64,000 nt of DNA from an uncultured Eubacteriales bacterium (GCA_934457415.1 CAKSHM010000009.1:36534-100533), one strand, 5' to 3'. Shown: positions 1 through 9,611, counted from the first letter of the stretch. The notes: generated from the letters alone by a model not told the origin. Numbers and translations: made by a program.

Positions 1-1957
1 TTCCTGCTCCTATTGTAGAGTCAAACTGTTCGGAAAGTCCGCGTTTAGAGCAAATGTTCAGGTCATCCGCCAAGGCAAGATAATTATCTAAAAAGCTTCC
101 TAAGACCTTTTTCTCATAAGGCTCGGGTCTTGCAACAAAAGCTTTTATATGCTTTGGGGCGCCGTTTGAATTTAAAAATTCACGGCTTAAATTAACGATT
201 GCCCTGCCGTTCCAGTTCATTACAAGACGCGGCTTCTCGGTAACGGTTGCTACGGGTACTGCCTGTAAATTTTCACTCTCGGCAAGCTTTAAAAAGCTGT
301 CGGCATCCTCGGGTGCTACTACAACTGCCATTCTCTCCTGTGATTCGCTTATTGCAAGCTCGGTGCCGTCAAGCCCTTCATACTTTTTCGGTACGGCATT
401 AAGGTTTATTTCAAGACCGTCTGCCAATTCGCCTATCGCAACCGAAACACCGCCTGCACCGAAATCGTTACAGCGCTTTATCATACGGCTTGCCGCGGGG
501 TTTCTGAAAAGTCTTTGCAGCTTTCTTTCCTCAGGCGCGTTGCCCTTTTGAACCTCTGCTCCGCAGCTTTCAAGTGATTTTTTGGTGTGTGATTTTGATG
601 AGCCGGTAGCTCCGCCGCAGCCGTCGCGACCGGTTGAGCCTCCGATAAGAATTACGGTATCACCCGGGGCGGGTGTTACCCGCCTGACATTACAGGCGGG
701 AGCCGCAGCTATAACCGCGCCTATTTCCATACGCTTTGCCGCGTACCCTTCGTGATAAATCTCGTCCACAATTCCTGTAGCCAAGCCTATCTGATTGCCG
801 TAGGATGAATAGCCGCCCGCCGCAGTGGTAACGATTTTTCTTTGCGGCAGCTTACCAGCCGGAGTTTCAGATACCTTTTTAAGAGGATCGGCGGCTCCCG
901 TAATGCGCATAGCGCCGTAAACATAAGACCTGCCCGAAAGCGGGTCGCGTATCGCGCCGCCTATACAGGTTGCCGCCCCTCCGAAAGGCTCTATTTCGGT
1001 CGGGTGATTATGTGTTTCGTTTTTAAAGAGCAACAGCCAGTCTTCGTCCTTACCGTCAGCATTAACCTTGATTTTAACGGTGCAGGCATTTATTTCTTCG
1101 GATTCATCAAGCTTTTCAAGGTGTCCTTTTAGCTTTAAATATTTAACTGCAACGGTTGCAATATCCATAAGGCAAACAGGCTTTGTTCTGCCAAGTTCTC
1201 TGCGAATTGCAATGTAATCGTTGTATGCGTTTTGCAGCAGCTCGTCCTCAAAAACAACACTGTCTATATGGGTTAAAAATGTAGTGTGTCGGCAGTGATC
1301 CGACCAATATGTATCAATCATTCTGATTTCGGTCATAGTGGGGTTGCGGCGCTCAGATTTAAAATAATCCTGACAGAATTTAATATCATCCGTATCCATC
1401 GCAAGACCGTATTTACTTACAAGATCGGCAAGTCCGTTGTTATCAAGCTCAGTAAACCCGTCAACAGTTGCAACATTAGACGGAGTTTCATATTTTACCG
1501 CAAGTGTTTCCGGTTTTTCAAGCGCCGCCTCACGAGCCTCTACGGGATTTATAACATACTTTTTGATAGTTTTCAGATCTTTTGCGGAAATATCGCCGTA
1601 AAGCATATAAACCTTAGCTGTGCGTATAAGCGGTCTGTCGCCTTTTGATATAAGCTGAATGCACTGTGCGGCTGAGTCTGCACGCTGATCAAACTGACCG
1701 GGAAGATATTCTGCCGCAAAAACCGTGCAACCGTCGTTTTCAATCTCTGAATAAGTATTATCAAGCTGCGGTTCTGAAAAAACGGTTTTTACCGCGTAAT
1801 CAAAAATTTCCTTTGTTATATTTTCCGCGTCATAGCGATTCATTATACGAAGCGAAACAACACTTTTTATCTGTAAAAGGGTATTTATATCGGTAAGCAA
1901 AGCGTCTGCCTCTGCGGCAAACTCTTTTTTCTTTTCTGTAAAAATGCGGTATACCAT
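1..1957 (-). CDS. purL: Phosphoribosylformylglycinamidine synthase PurL, long form, N-terminal part
   Basis: Converts FGAR plus glutamine and ATP to FGAM, the fourth step of purine synthesis, in the cytosol. The frame reads M-V-Y-R-I-F-T-E-K from an ATG one base after the purD stop and stays open to the left edge, giving about 652 codons. The synthase signature GGSTGRDGCGGATGSS is legible on the minus strand around 600-660. The start sequence resembles the long single-chain PurL of Clostridia, which is about 1,240 residues with a C-terminal glutaminase; that half lies outside the window. It is the last visible gene of the pur operon and is probably translationally coupled to purD. Confidence 0.93.
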   Translation of the reverse strand, partial: MVYRIFTEKKKEFAAEADALLTDINTLLQIKSVVSLRIMNRYDAENITKEIFDYAVKTVFSEPQLDNTYSEIENDGCTVFAAEYLPGQFDQRADSAAQCIQLISKGDRPLIRTAKVYMLYGDISAKDLKTIKKYVINPVEAREAALEKPETLAVKYETPSNVATVDGFTELDNNGLADLVSKYGLAMDTDDIKFCQDYFKSERRNPTMTEIRMIDTYWSDHCRHTTFLTHIDSVVFEDELLQNAYNDYIAIRRELGRTKPVCLMDIATVAVKYLKLKGHLEKLDESEEINACTVKIKVNADGKDEDWLLLFKNETHNHPTEIEPFGGAATCIGGAIRDPLSGRSYVYGAMRITGAADPLKKVSETPAGKLPQRKIVTTAAGGYSSYGNQIGLATGIVDEIYHEGYAAKRMEIGAVIAAAPACNVRRVTPAPGDTVILIGGSTGRDGCGGATGSSKSHTKKSLESCGAEVQKGNAPEERKLQRLFRNPAASRMIKRCNDFGAGGVSVAIGELADGLEINLNAVPKKYEGLDGTELAISESQERMAVVVAPEDADSFLKLAESENLQAVPVATVTEKPRLVMNWNGRAIVNLSREFLNSNGAPKHIKAFVARPEPYEKKVLGSFLDNYLALADDLNICSKRGLSEQFDSTIGAG

Positions 1958-1958
1958 T

Positions 1959-3230
1959 TCAGTTTTCCTTTCCGGCTTTAAGTGCCTTTAAGCCTATATC
2001 CCTGCGGTAAAATGCGTTTGTAAATGAAATTTTTCTTACCTTTTCATACACATCGCAAAGCGATTCTTTAAGCGTAGGCGCAGTTGCGGTGACGCCTAAC
2101 ACCCTGCCGCCTGAGGTCACAAGCTTACCTTCCTTTATTTTTGCGCCTGCAACAAAAACGCTTTGCCGAACGCTTTCATCCATTTTGATTTCAAAGCCTT
2201 TTTTGTAAGACACGGGATATCCGCCCGATGCCATTATAACGCAGGCGGCAAAGCCGCTTTTAAAACGCACATCCGTATCCTTAAGCGTTCCGTTTGTTAC
2301 GGCGCGCATAATCGTGAACAGGTCACTTTCAAGCAGCGGCAATACTACCTGTGTTTCGGGGTCGCCGAAACGGCAGTTATATTCTATTACCTTAGGTCCG
2401 TCGGATGTTAGCATAAGACCGAAATAAAGGCAGCCTTTAAAGGTGCGCCCTTCCGCATTCATAGCGTTTAAAGTGGGTATAAATATTTTTTCCATGCAAA
2501 GCTTTGCTGTTTCGGGAGTGTAATAAGGGTTCGGCGCTATGGTTCCCATACCGCCGGTGTTAAGCCCTTTATCTCCGTCAAGCGCCCGTTTGTGATCCAT
2601 TGAGGAGACCATGGGAACTATTGTTTTTCCGTCTGTGAATGAAAGCACGGAGACTTCGGGACCTGTCAAAAATTCTTCTATTACAATTTTTTCTCCGCTT
2701 TTTCCGAATACTTTGTCCTCCATAATTTCACGAACGGCGCGCTTTGCTTCTTCACGCGTTTCGGCAATGATCACGCCTTTGCCGAGTGCCAGACCGTCCG
2801 CTTTTATAACCGCGGGCAGCGGCGCCGTTTCAAGATATAAAAGCGCGCTTTTTGCATTGTCAAAAACTTCATAGGCAGCAGAGGGGATACCGTATTTTTT
2901 CATTAAATTTTTTGAAAAGACCTTGCTGCCCTCAATAATTGCCGCTTTCTTATCGGGTCCGAAACAGGGGATACCGGCCTTTGTAAGCTCGTCCACCGAG
3001 CCGAGACACAGCGGGTCATCCGGCGCAACGACAGCATAATCAATTTTATTCTCGGTTGCAAATTTTACCTGCCCCGCTATATCGGTAGCGCCGATATTAA
3101 CACAAACCGCGTCTTCGGCAATTCCGCCGTTACCGGGCAGTGCGTAAAGCTCGGTTATTTCTTTACTTTTCTTAAGCTTTTTAATAATGGCGTGTTCTCT
3201 TCCGCCTCCGCCTATTACCATTACCTTCAT
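1959..3230 (-). CDS. purD: Phosphoribosylamine-glycine ligase (GAR synthetase)
   Basis: Ligates glycine to phosphoribosylamine using ATP, the second step of purine synthesis. The 423-residue length is normal for PurD. The N-terminus is the family's MKVMVIGGGGREHAI, followed by ATP-grasp features: KADGLALGKGV, then EEFLTGPEVS, then NTGGMG, then YNCRFGDPETQ. The ATG start has GGAG a few bases upstream. It sits 15 bases after purH and one base before purL, so all three should be on one transcript. Confidence 0.97.
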   Translation of the reverse strand: MKVMVIGGGGREHAIIKKLKKSKEITELYALPGNGGIAEDAVCVNIGATDIAGQVKFATENKIDYAVVAPDDPLCLGSVDELTKAGIPCFGPDKKAAIIEGSKVFSKNLMKKYGIPSAAYEVFDNAKSALLYLETAPLPAVIKADGLALGKGVIIAETREEAKRAVREIMEDKVFGKSGEKIVIEEFLTGPEVSVLSFTDGKTIVPMVSSMDHKRALDGDKGLNTGGMGTIAPNPYYTPETAKLCMEKIFIPTLNAMNAEGRTFKGCLYFGLMLTSDGPKVIEYNCRFGDPETQVVLPLLESDLFTIMRAVTNGTLKDTDVRFKSGFAACVIMASGGYPVSYKKGFEIKMDESVRQSVFVAGAKIKEGKLVTSGGRVLGVTATAPTLKESLCDVYEKVRKISFTNAFYRRDIGLKALKAGKEN

Positions 3231-3245
3231 TTGAAAAACTCCTTA

Positions 3246-4430
3246 TCAGTGGTGAAAAAGCCTCATACCGGTAAATGCCATTGCAATGCCGTATTTATTG
3301 CAGCAATCAATTACAATATCGTCGCGTATCGAACCGCCCGGCTCGGCAATATACGAAACACCGCTTTTATACGCCCGCTCTATATTATCGTCAAACGGGA
3401 AAAATGCGTCAGAACCCAAGGACACACCGGATATACCCGATAAATAATTCTTGATTTCCTCATCTGTCAGCGGTTCGGGGCGAGTCTTAAAGTATTTTTG
3501 CCAAATACCCTCGGCGCAAACATCTTCTTCGTTGCGGTTTATAAAGCCGTCAATAATATTATCGCGGTCCGGTCGTCTTATATCATCTTTAAACGGCAGT
3601 TCAAGCACGCGGTCATACTGCCGCAAAAACCATGTATCTGCTTTAGAACCTGCAAGACGGGTGCAATGTACACGCGACTGCTGCCCTGCGCCTACACCGA
3701 TCGCCTGTCCGTCGAAGGCAAAGCAAACGGAATTTGACTGGGTATATTTCAGTGTTATTAACGAAATGATAAGGTCACGGCGGGCATTTTCGGGTATTTT
3801 TTTATTTTCAGTTACAATATTCTTAAATAATGAATCGTCAATTTTAAAATTGTTTCTGCCCTGTTCAAATGTTATGCCGAAGACCTGCTTTATCTCTGTC
3901 GGCTGAGGTGTATAGTTTGGGTCTATTTCAACGATATTATAGCTGCCTTTGCGTTTTGATTTTAATATTTCCAGAGCCTCAGGTTCATATCCGGGAGCTA
4001 TAACGCCGTCTGACACCTCGCGTTTTATAAGCTCTGCGGTTTTTTTATCACACACATCCGAAAGCGCCGCCCAATCACCGAACGAACACATACGGTCGGT
4101 TCCTCTTGCCCTTGCGTACGCACAGGCTAAGGGAGAGTCGTCAAGCCCCTCTATATCTTCTGCAAAGCAAGCCTTTTTAAGCTTATCAGAGAGCGGAATA
4201 CCGACAGCGGCGCTTGTGGGGCTTACATGCTTAAACGAAGTAACGGCAGGCAGTCCCAATGCCTCTTTAAGCTCTTTTACAAGCTGCCAGGAATTAAAAG
4301 CGTCCAGAAAATTTATGTAACCGGGCTTACCGTTAAGAATTTTAACAGGCAGGTCCGTTCCGTTTTCCATAAATATTTTAGCGGGCTTTTGATTTGGATT
4401 GCAGCCGTATTTAAGTTCAAATACTTTCAT
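3246..4430 (-). CDS. purH: AICAR formyltransferase, stand-alone (PurH C-terminal domain only)
   Basis: Transfers the formyl group from 10-formyl-tetrahydrofolate to AICAR, giving FAICAR, the penultimate step to IMP. The protein has 394 residues. It contains only the AICARFT half of the usual bifunctional PurH (about 510 residues): FKHVSPTSAAVG near residue 65 carries the conserved K-H pair, and the C-terminus has AEPGGSIRDD. The cyclohydrolase half is absent and its job falls to the upstream gene, whose stop overlaps this ATG by four bases. Known clostridial genomes carry such split enzymes; the pairing here is read from gene order. Confidence 0.93.
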   Translation of the reverse strand: MKVFELKYGCNPNQKPAKIFMENGTDLPVKILNGKPGYINFLDAFNSWQLVKELKEALGLPAVTSFKHVSPTSAAVGIPLSDKLKKACFAEDIEGLDDSPLACAYARARGTDRMCSFGDWAALSDVCDKKTAELIKREVSDGVIAPGYEPEALEILKSKRKGSYNIVEIDPNYTPQPTEIKQVFGITFEQGRNNFKIDDSLFKNIVTENKKIPENARRDLIISLITLKYTQSNSVCFAFDGQAIGVGAGQQSRVHCTRLAGSKADTWFLRQYDRVLELPFKDDIRRPDRDNIIDGFINRNEEDVCAEGIWQKYFKTRPEPLTDEEIKNYLSGISGVSLGSDAFFPFDDNIERAYKSGVSYIAEPGGSIRDDIVIDCCNKYGIAMAFTGMRLFHH

Positions 4431-5155
4431 TTTTTCTCAGCTCCGTTTTTGTTGATTATTTTATCGCAGTATTCGCCGTTTGCAATATTTGTATAGCGCA
4501 CATAAAGTGAAATTTTGTTATCCGTATTAAGACTTGTCCAAATTTCATTTGAGAAATCTTCGATACTGTCTTTAATATTAACCCTGTGCGGCTCGCCTGT
4601 AAATGCAGGCAGCGGGTCACCGTTGCAATTATATGTATGAATAAAATGTCCGAGACCCCCGACCGACGGATAAGAATAAGTATAACGGCAGCAGTCTGAC
4701 CCTTTTTCATCTATGCTTTTAAGTATGCTCATATCGTATCGAAATCCGTTTTCAAAATAAAGAATGCCGCTTATCCTCGGGGTGAAATTCGGAAAATCGG
4801 GTTCGAATTCACGGGTTCTCAGAGCCTCGCAAAAGCTTTTGCCGCTTTTCATCAAATTATATGCTGTGTCGGTCTGGTCGCCGTTAGTAACAATAAGGCT
4901 GTTTTCCGTTTTTCGGACGGCATTGTAAATTATAAGCGAGGGATCGCTGAGCTTCAAAGCATCAAAAGGCTCGGTTTTAACAGTTTCGCCGTTTTTCACA
5001 AACACGCGGTTTCGGCTGTTTTGGCTTCTGCCCATAATGAAATATGCGCACACCGCAAATTTTTTATCGGGTGAAGTTCCTATTACTATTCCGCGCCCCG
5101 CATATTCATTGTTTTTAAGAATTTCGGATATATTTTTCGTTTTATACACATTCAT
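4427..5155 (-). CDS. IMP cyclohydrolase, PurO-like
   Basis: Probable IMP cyclohydrolase closing the FAICAR ring to IMP. The protein has 242 residues. Its N-terminal part (NEYAGRGIVIGTSPDKKFAVCAYFIMGRS) resembles the PurO/COG3363 family rather than the PurH N-terminal domain. The start ATG has a strong AAGGAGG 8 bases upstream. It overlaps purN by 14 bases and the AICAR formyltransferase by 4, so the two final IMP-forming activities are adjacent, coupled genes. The family call is from memory of the motif and from context. Confidence 0.85.
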   Translation of the reverse strand: MNVYKTKNISEILKNNEYAGRGIVIGTSPDKKFAVCAYFIMGRSQNSRNRVFVKNGETVKTEPFDALKLSDPSLIIYNAVRKTENSLIVTNGDQTDTAYNLMKSGKSFCEALRTREFEPDFPNFTPRISGILYFENGFRYDMSILKSIDEKGSDCCRYTYSYPSVGGLGHFIHTYNCNGDPLPAFTGEPHRVNIKDSIEDFSNEIWTSLNTDNKISLYVRYTNIANGEYCDKIINKNGAEKK

Positions 5156-5765
5156 TCGGTTTTTCCTCCTTGATTTTCCGGCAAACCTTTTCGGCGGAAG
5201 CAGGCAATATTATCCACTCGGCGTTTTCCATAACGCGCTTCTGCAGAACTTCGGGTGTGTCGCCTTCTTCAACATTGATCGCCTTTTGCATTATAATTCT
5301 GCCGCCATCGGGTATTTCATTGACAAAATGCACCGTGGCGCCCGTTACCTTAACACCGTAATCAAGCGCAGCTTTATGAACTCTAAGCCCGTAAAAGCCC
5401 TCTCCGCAAAACGAAGGTATAAGCGACGGATGTACATTTATTATTCTGTCTGGGTAGTGTTTCACAAAGTCAGCGCTTAAAATGCTCATAAATCCCGCAA
5501 GCACAATAACTTCAATATTTTCTTTTTCAAGCGCGCTTAAAAGCTTTTTTTCAAACTCCTCCTGAGAAACACCTTTCCTTTCGCAAACCGCAGTTTTAAT
5601 CCCTGCCGTCTGCGCTCTTTCGAGAGCGAGGGCATTTTTATTGCTTGAAACAACCAGTCTGATCGTGCCGCTTTTCAGAATTCCGCTTTTTTCCGCATTT
5701 ATAAGTGCCTGCAGATTTGTTCCGCCGCCCGACACAAAAATGGCAATATACACTTTCTTATTCAA
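5142..5765 (-). CDS. purN: Phosphoribosylglycinamide formyltransferase
   Basis: Formylates GAR with 10-formyl-THF, the third purine step. The 207 residues are normal length. The N-terminal AIFVSGGGTNLQALI, the active-site stretch LAGFMSILSADFVKHYPDRIINVHPSLIPSF and HFVNEIPDGG with the catalytic Asp region are all present. Translation starts at a TTG inside the end of purM, preceded by GAGGGTG. The overlap with purM suggests coupling. Confidence 0.95.
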   Translation of the reverse strand: MNKKVYIAIFVSGGGTNLQALINAEKSGILKSGTIRLVVSSNKNALALERAQTAGIKTAVCERKGVSQEEFEKKLLSALEKENIEVIVLAGFMSILSADFVKHYPDRIINVHPSLIPSFCGEGFYGLRVHKAALDYGVKVTGATVHFVNEIPDGGRIIMQKAINVEEGDTPEVLQKRVMENAEWIILPASAEKVCRKIKEEKPNECV

Positions 5766-6798
5766 TTACAACACCCTCGTCGGATTTAATAACATTTCCG
5801 ATAATATAAGCGTCTTCACCTTTTTCTTTAAGGATTTTGATTGCTTTTTTTGCGTCTTTTTCCGCTACGGTAACGCTCATTCCGACGCCCATATTAAAGG
5901 TGTTGAACATATCACGCTCGGGGATATTACCTTTTTCTTTAATAAGATTAAATATCGGCGGAATTTTAAGCGCTGATTTATCAACTTTAACCGAAAATCC
6001 CTCAGGTAATGCGCGGGGAATATTCTCATAAAATCCGCCGCCTGTTATATGCGATACTGCTTTTACGTTTACTTTCGCGAAAAGCGCAAGCATGGATTTA
6101 ACATATATTTTTGTAGGCTCCAAAAGAGTATCGCCGAGCGTTCTTCCGTTAAGTTCTTTCAGCGGAGATGTAAGATCGCAGTTTTCAATGTCAAAAACCC
6201 GTCTTACAAGAGAAAATCCGTTTGAATGAACACCGGATGACGCAATCGCAATTACCGTGTCGCCCTCTTTAACCGTATTTTTATCAAGCATTTCAGCTTT
6301 GTCAACAATTCCGGTGCAATAGCCTGCAAGGTCGTAGTCATTCGGGGACATAAGACCCGGATGTTCGGCGGTTTCGCCGCCGATAAGCGCGCATCCGGCC
6401 AATATGCAGCCTTCAGCTACACCGCTTACTATTGCTGCTGTTTTTTCGGGGTAATTTTTGCCGCAGGCGATATAATCAAGAAAGAAAAGCGGTCTCGCTC
6501 CGCAACAGATTATGTCGTTCACACACATTGCGACACAGTCTATGCCGATTGTGCTATGTTTATCAAGCAGTATGGCAAGCTTTATTTTTGTGCCGACACC
6601 GTCGGTCCCCGAAACCAAAACAGGTTCTTTTATTCCCTTAAGGTCAAGGCTGAAGCAACCGCCGAAACCGCCTATATCGTCAAGACACCCTGCTGTTTTT
6701 GTTCTCGCAATATGATTTTTCATAAGTTCCACCGACTTATAGCCTGCAGTTATATCAACGCCGGCGGCGGCATAAGATTTTGACTGTGAATTATTCAT
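5758..6798 (-). CDS. purM: Phosphoribosylformylglycinamidine cyclo-ligase (AIR synthetase)
   Basis: Closes the imidazole ring of FGAM to AIR with ATP. It has 346 residues from the ATG at 6798, which has AAGGAG seven bases upstream; an in-frame extension to 6834 exists but lacks such a site. Visible motifs are YAAAGVDITAG at the N-terminus, LVSGTDGVGTKIK, MCVNDIICCGARPLFFLDY, GCALIGGETAEHPG and SHITGGGFYENIPR. It overlaps purF by eight bases. Confidence 0.96.
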   Translation of the reverse strand: MNNSQSKSYAAAGVDITAGYKSVELMKNHIARTKTAGCLDDIGGFGGCFSLDLKGIKEPVLVSGTDGVGTKIKLAILLDKHSTIGIDCVAMCVNDIICCGARPLFFLDYIACGKNYPEKTAAIVSGVAEGCILAGCALIGGETAEHPGLMSPNDYDLAGYCTGIVDKAEMLDKNTVKEGDTVIAIASSGVHSNGFSLVRRVFDIENCDLTSPLKELNGRTLGDTLLEPTKIYVKSMLALFAKVNVKAVSHITGGGFYENIPRALPEGFSVKVDKSALKIPPIFNLIKEKGNIPERDMFNTFNMGVGMSVTVAEKDAKKAIKILKEKGEDAYIIGNVIKSDEGVVIE

Positions 6799-8236
6799 TG
6801 CCGTTCTCCTTTTTTTCGGAAATCTTGGTTTCAAACCTGTTTTTCATAGGCGCCGAAGGTATTGCTGTCGGGTAATTTCCGTCGAAACATGCGGTGCAGT
6901 AACCTGTGCCGTGAACGCCCTTTGCGATTTTTTTCACACTTTCAATGCTTAAGTATCCAAGCGAATCAACGCCGATAAGCTTTGCTATTTCATCAATGGA
7001 GTGTTTGCAGGCTATCAGGTTTTCTCTGGAGTCGATGTCCGTTCCGTAATAACATGGGTTCAGAAATGGCGGGGCGGATACACGCATATGTATTTCCTTG
7101 GCTCCCGCCTCGCGTAAAAGCTTTATTATTCTGGCACTTGTGGTGCCTCGGACTATGGAATCGTCTATCATAACGATTCGCTTTCCTTTTGCAACTTCAA
7201 CTATTGGGTTAAGTTTTATTTTAACTTTATCCTCGCGGCTTTTTTGCCCGGGAGCTATAAAAGTTCTGCCGATGTATTTATTTTTGATAAATCCGATCTC
7301 ATACGGTATTCCGGATTGCTTTGAATATCCTAAAGCCGCGTCCAGCCCCGAATCGGGAACTCCTATTACCACATCGGCCTGCACGGGGTGCTCAAGCGCT
7401 AAAAATGCTCCTGCTCTTTGCCGTGCAATGTGAACGGAACACCCGTCTATTACCGAATCCGGGCGTGCGAAATAAATGTATTCAAAAACGCAAAGCGAAC
7501 AGGGAGATTTTTTGCAGTGGTCCTCAATCGACCTGACACCGTTTCTGTCGAACACAACGATTTCTCCGGGTTTTATGTCTCTGACAAATTCGGCGCCCAC
7601 CGCGTCAAGAGCGCAGCTTTCCGAAGCTACTATGTATCTTCCGTCCTGCGTTTTGCCGTAACAAAGCGGACGGAATCCGTTTTCATCACGCACGGCAATA
7701 AGCTTTGATGGCGACATTACAACAAGCGAATAGGCACCCTTGATCCGGTTCATTGCGGCGTTTACAGCCTGCTCTATCGAGGGGGCTGTAAGGCGTTCTT
7801 TTGTTATAATATAAGATATTACTTCCGTGTCGCTTGTGGTGTGGAAAATTGATCCTTCAAGCTCTAACTGCCGCCTAAGCTCACCTGAATTTACAAGATT
7901 TCCGTTGTGCGCCAGCGCCATTTTTCCTTTTATGTGATTTACCACTATGGGCTGTGCGTTACTGCGGTCATTCGAACCGGTAGTACCGTATCGCACATGA
8001 CCTACCGCAATATTGCCTTCGCCCAGTCTTTGTATTATTTCGGGTGTGAAAACATCATTTACGAGCCCCGTGTCTTTATAATCCTTAAAAACACCGTCGT
8101 TGTTTACCACGATTCCGCATGATTCCTGACCGCGGTGCTGAAGGGCGAACAGGCCGTAATATACCGTGCTTGCAACGTCGCTTGCTTCTGCGGAATACAC
8201 TCCGAACACTCCGCATTCTTCTCTTAAACTGCTCAT
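6791..8236 (-). CDS. purF: Amidophosphoribosyltransferase
   Basis: Commits PRPP to purine synthesis by making phosphoribosylamine from glutamine. The 481 residues comprise an N-terminal class II glutaminase (ECGVFGVY, nucleophile Cys8 after a short propeptide, GHVRYGTTG, LAHNGNLVN) and a C-terminal phosphoribosyltransferase domain with the PRPP loop VMIDDSIVRGTT. Four cysteines in the C-terminal half (CKKSPCSLC, then CYYG) fit the iron-sulfur type PurF. The ATG lies 15 bases after purC. Confidence 0.97.
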   Translation of the reverse strand: MSSLREECGVFGVYSAEASDVASTVYYGLFALQHRGQESCGIVVNNDGVFKDYKDTGLVNDVFTPEIIQRLGEGNIAVGHVRYGTTGSNDRSNAQPIVVNHIKGKMALAHNGNLVNSGELRRQLELEGSIFHTTSDTEVISYIITKERLTAPSIEQAVNAAMNRIKGAYSLVVMSPSKLIAVRDENGFRPLCYGKTQDGRYIVASESCALDAVGAEFVRDIKPGEIVVFDRNGVRSIEDHCKKSPCSLCVFEYIYFARPDSVIDGCSVHIARQRAGAFLALEHPVQADVVIGVPDSGLDAALGYSKQSGIPYEIGFIKNKYIGRTFIAPGQKSREDKVKIKLNPIVEVAKGKRIVMIDDSIVRGTTSARIIKLLREAGAKEIHMRVSAPPFLNPCYYGTDIDSRENLIACKHSIDEIAKLIGVDSLGYLSIESVKKIAKGVHGTGYCTACFDGNYPTAIPSAPMKNRFETKISEKKENGNE

Positions 8237-8251
8237 TTAAGCCTCCAAATA

Positions 8252-8962
8252 TCAGTCGCCGAAAACTCTTTTCATCATTTCGTTATACGCATCTTCCACA
8301 CCGCCCATATCCCGACGGAAACGGTCTTTATCCAGCTTTTCGTTTGTATCGGCGTCCCAAAAGCGGCAGGTATCGGGAGATATCTCATCCGCAAGAACAA
8401 TTGTGCCGTTTTTAAGTCTTCCGAACTCAAGCTTAAAGTCTACAAGCCTTACATTTAGCGAGAGAAAATAAGCTTTGAGAATATCGTTGATTTTAAAAGC
8501 CATAGTCTTGATTTCTTCAATTTCATTTTTGGTTGCAAGACCTAAAGCCAGTGCATGGTAAGAATTTATAAGCGGGTCGTGCAAATCGTCGTTTTTATAA
8601 GAAAACTCAACGGTAGGCTCTGTGAATACAATGCCCTCCTCCACACCGTAGCGTTTTGCAAACGAGCCTGCCGAAATATTTCGGATTATAACCTCAAGCG
8701 GTACGATCGATACTTTTTTAACAACGGTTTCGCGGTCGTTCAATTCTTCTTCAAAATGTGTGGGAACACCTTGCTTTTCGAGCAAACGGCAAAGATAATT
8801 TGACATCTTGTTGTTAACAACGCCTTTGCCTGCGATAGTGCCTTTTTTAAGACCGTCAAGCGCGGTTGCGTCGTCCTTATACGACACTATCACCAAATCA
8901 GGGTCATTCGTTGCATAAACCTTTTTTGCCTTACCTTCGTACAGCAGTGTTGTTTTTTCCAT
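8252..8962 (-). CDS. purC: SAICAR synthetase
   Basis: Joins CAIR and aspartate with ATP to SAICAR. The 236 residues match the bacterial single-domain enzyme: LLYEGKAKKVY at the N-terminus, YKDDATALDGLKKG, VPLEVIIRNISAGSFAKRYG, and LVDFKLEFGR followed by LADEISPDTCRFWD. The ATG has GGAGG at a good distance. It lies between purE and purF. Confidence 0.97.
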   Translation of the reverse strand: MEKTTLLYEGKAKKVYATNDPDLVIVSYKDDATALDGLKKGTIAGKGVVNNKMSNYLCRLLEKQGVPTHFEEELNDRETVVKKVSIVPLEVIIRNISAGSFAKRYGVEEGIVFTEPTVEFSYKNDDLHDPLINSYHALALGLATKNEIEEIKTMAFKINDILKAYFLSLNVRLVDFKLEFGRLKNGTIVLADEISPDTCRFWDADTNEKLDKDRFRRDMGGVEDAYNEMMKRVFGD

Positions 8963-8977
8963 TTTAAAATTCCTCCG

Positions 8978-9469
8978 TTAATTAAATGCTTCTTCTATTG
9001 ACGCATTTTTTTCAAGAACTTTTTTTGCGTCGTCTTTGCGTTTTGCATTGAGCTTTTCGGCAAGATCGCAGTCGCTCACGCTTAAAATCTCTATGCACAG
9101 CAAAGCGGCATTAACAGCACCGTCAATCGCAACCGTTGCAACAGGAATACCCGAAGGCATCTGTACGGTTGAAAGCAGTGCGTCAATACCGCCCAAATTG
9201 TTTGATTTTATTGGTATACCTATGACAGGCAGGGTAGTGTTCGCGGCAACAGCGCCGGCTAAATGCGCCGCCATTCCGGCAGCCGCTATTATTGCGCCGA
9301 ACCCTTTTTCACGCGCCGTTCGGCTAAAGTGTGCTGTTTCCTCAGGTGTGCGGTGCGCAGAAAAAATATGTATTTCAAACGGCACTCCGAAAGAGGAAAG
9401 AGTATCAGCCGCTTTTTTAACAACCGGCAAATCACTGTCGCTTCCCATAATTATTGCTATTTTTTTCAT
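8978..9469 (-). CDS. purE: N5-carboxyaminoimidazole ribonucleotide mutase
   Basis: Rearranges N5-CAIR to CAIR. The 163 residues start MKKIAIIMGSDSDLPVVKKA; the class I PurE motifs SAHRTPEE, GAIIAAAGMAAHLAG and PVIGIPIKSNNLGGIDALLSTVQMPSGIPVATVAI are intact. An ATG six bases further up lies within three bases of the GGAGGAG ribosome site, so the second ATG is the better start. It is the first gene after the ZTP riboswitch. No purK is seen in the window. Confidence 0.96.
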   Translation of the reverse strand: MKKIAIIMGSDSDLPVVKKAADTLSSFGVPFEIHIFSAHRTPEETAHFSRTAREKGFGAIIAAAGMAAHLAGAVAANTTLPVIGIPIKSNNLGGIDALLSTVQMPSGIPVATVAIDGAVNAALLCIEILSVSDCDLAEKLNAKRKDDAKKVLEKNASIEEAFN

Positions 9470-9485
9470 TTGCATCTCCTCCGAA

Positions 9486-9530
9486 AATTAAAAAGGGCAT
9501 ACTTATCCTCTTAAAAGGATAAGTATGCCC
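9486..9530 (-). terminator. Riboswitch expression-platform terminator
   Basis: A long, nearly perfect hairpin (GGGCATACTTATCC paired with GGATAAGTATGCCC) is followed on the minus strand by a T-run. It begins inside the conserved 3' end of the ZTP motif (CTGGGCA), so ligand binding would compete with terminator formation ahead of purE. Confidence 0.88.
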
Positions 9531-9605
9531 AGACGGTCGGCGCTTAAGCTTTTCGGTTCATGTGGTGCTCCACTTATCCGTCAGTCCCAAAAAGCCCCTT
9601 CGTAT
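9524..9605 (-). ncRNA. ZTP (pfl) riboswitch
   Basis: On the minus strand the leader reads GGGACTGACGG, GTGGAGCACCACATG, then after a linker GCCGACCGTCTGGGCA. This matches the pfl/ZTP consensus in order: a GACTGRCG-like internal loop, an ACCAC stem, and a 3' CCGNCTGGGCA pseudoknot element that overlaps a terminator. Known pfl RNAs sense ZTP/ZMP (AICAR nucleotides accumulating in folate shortage) and raise expression of de novo purine genes, which is the context here. An Infernal match was not run. Confidence 0.88.
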
Positions 9606-9611
9606 GGCATG

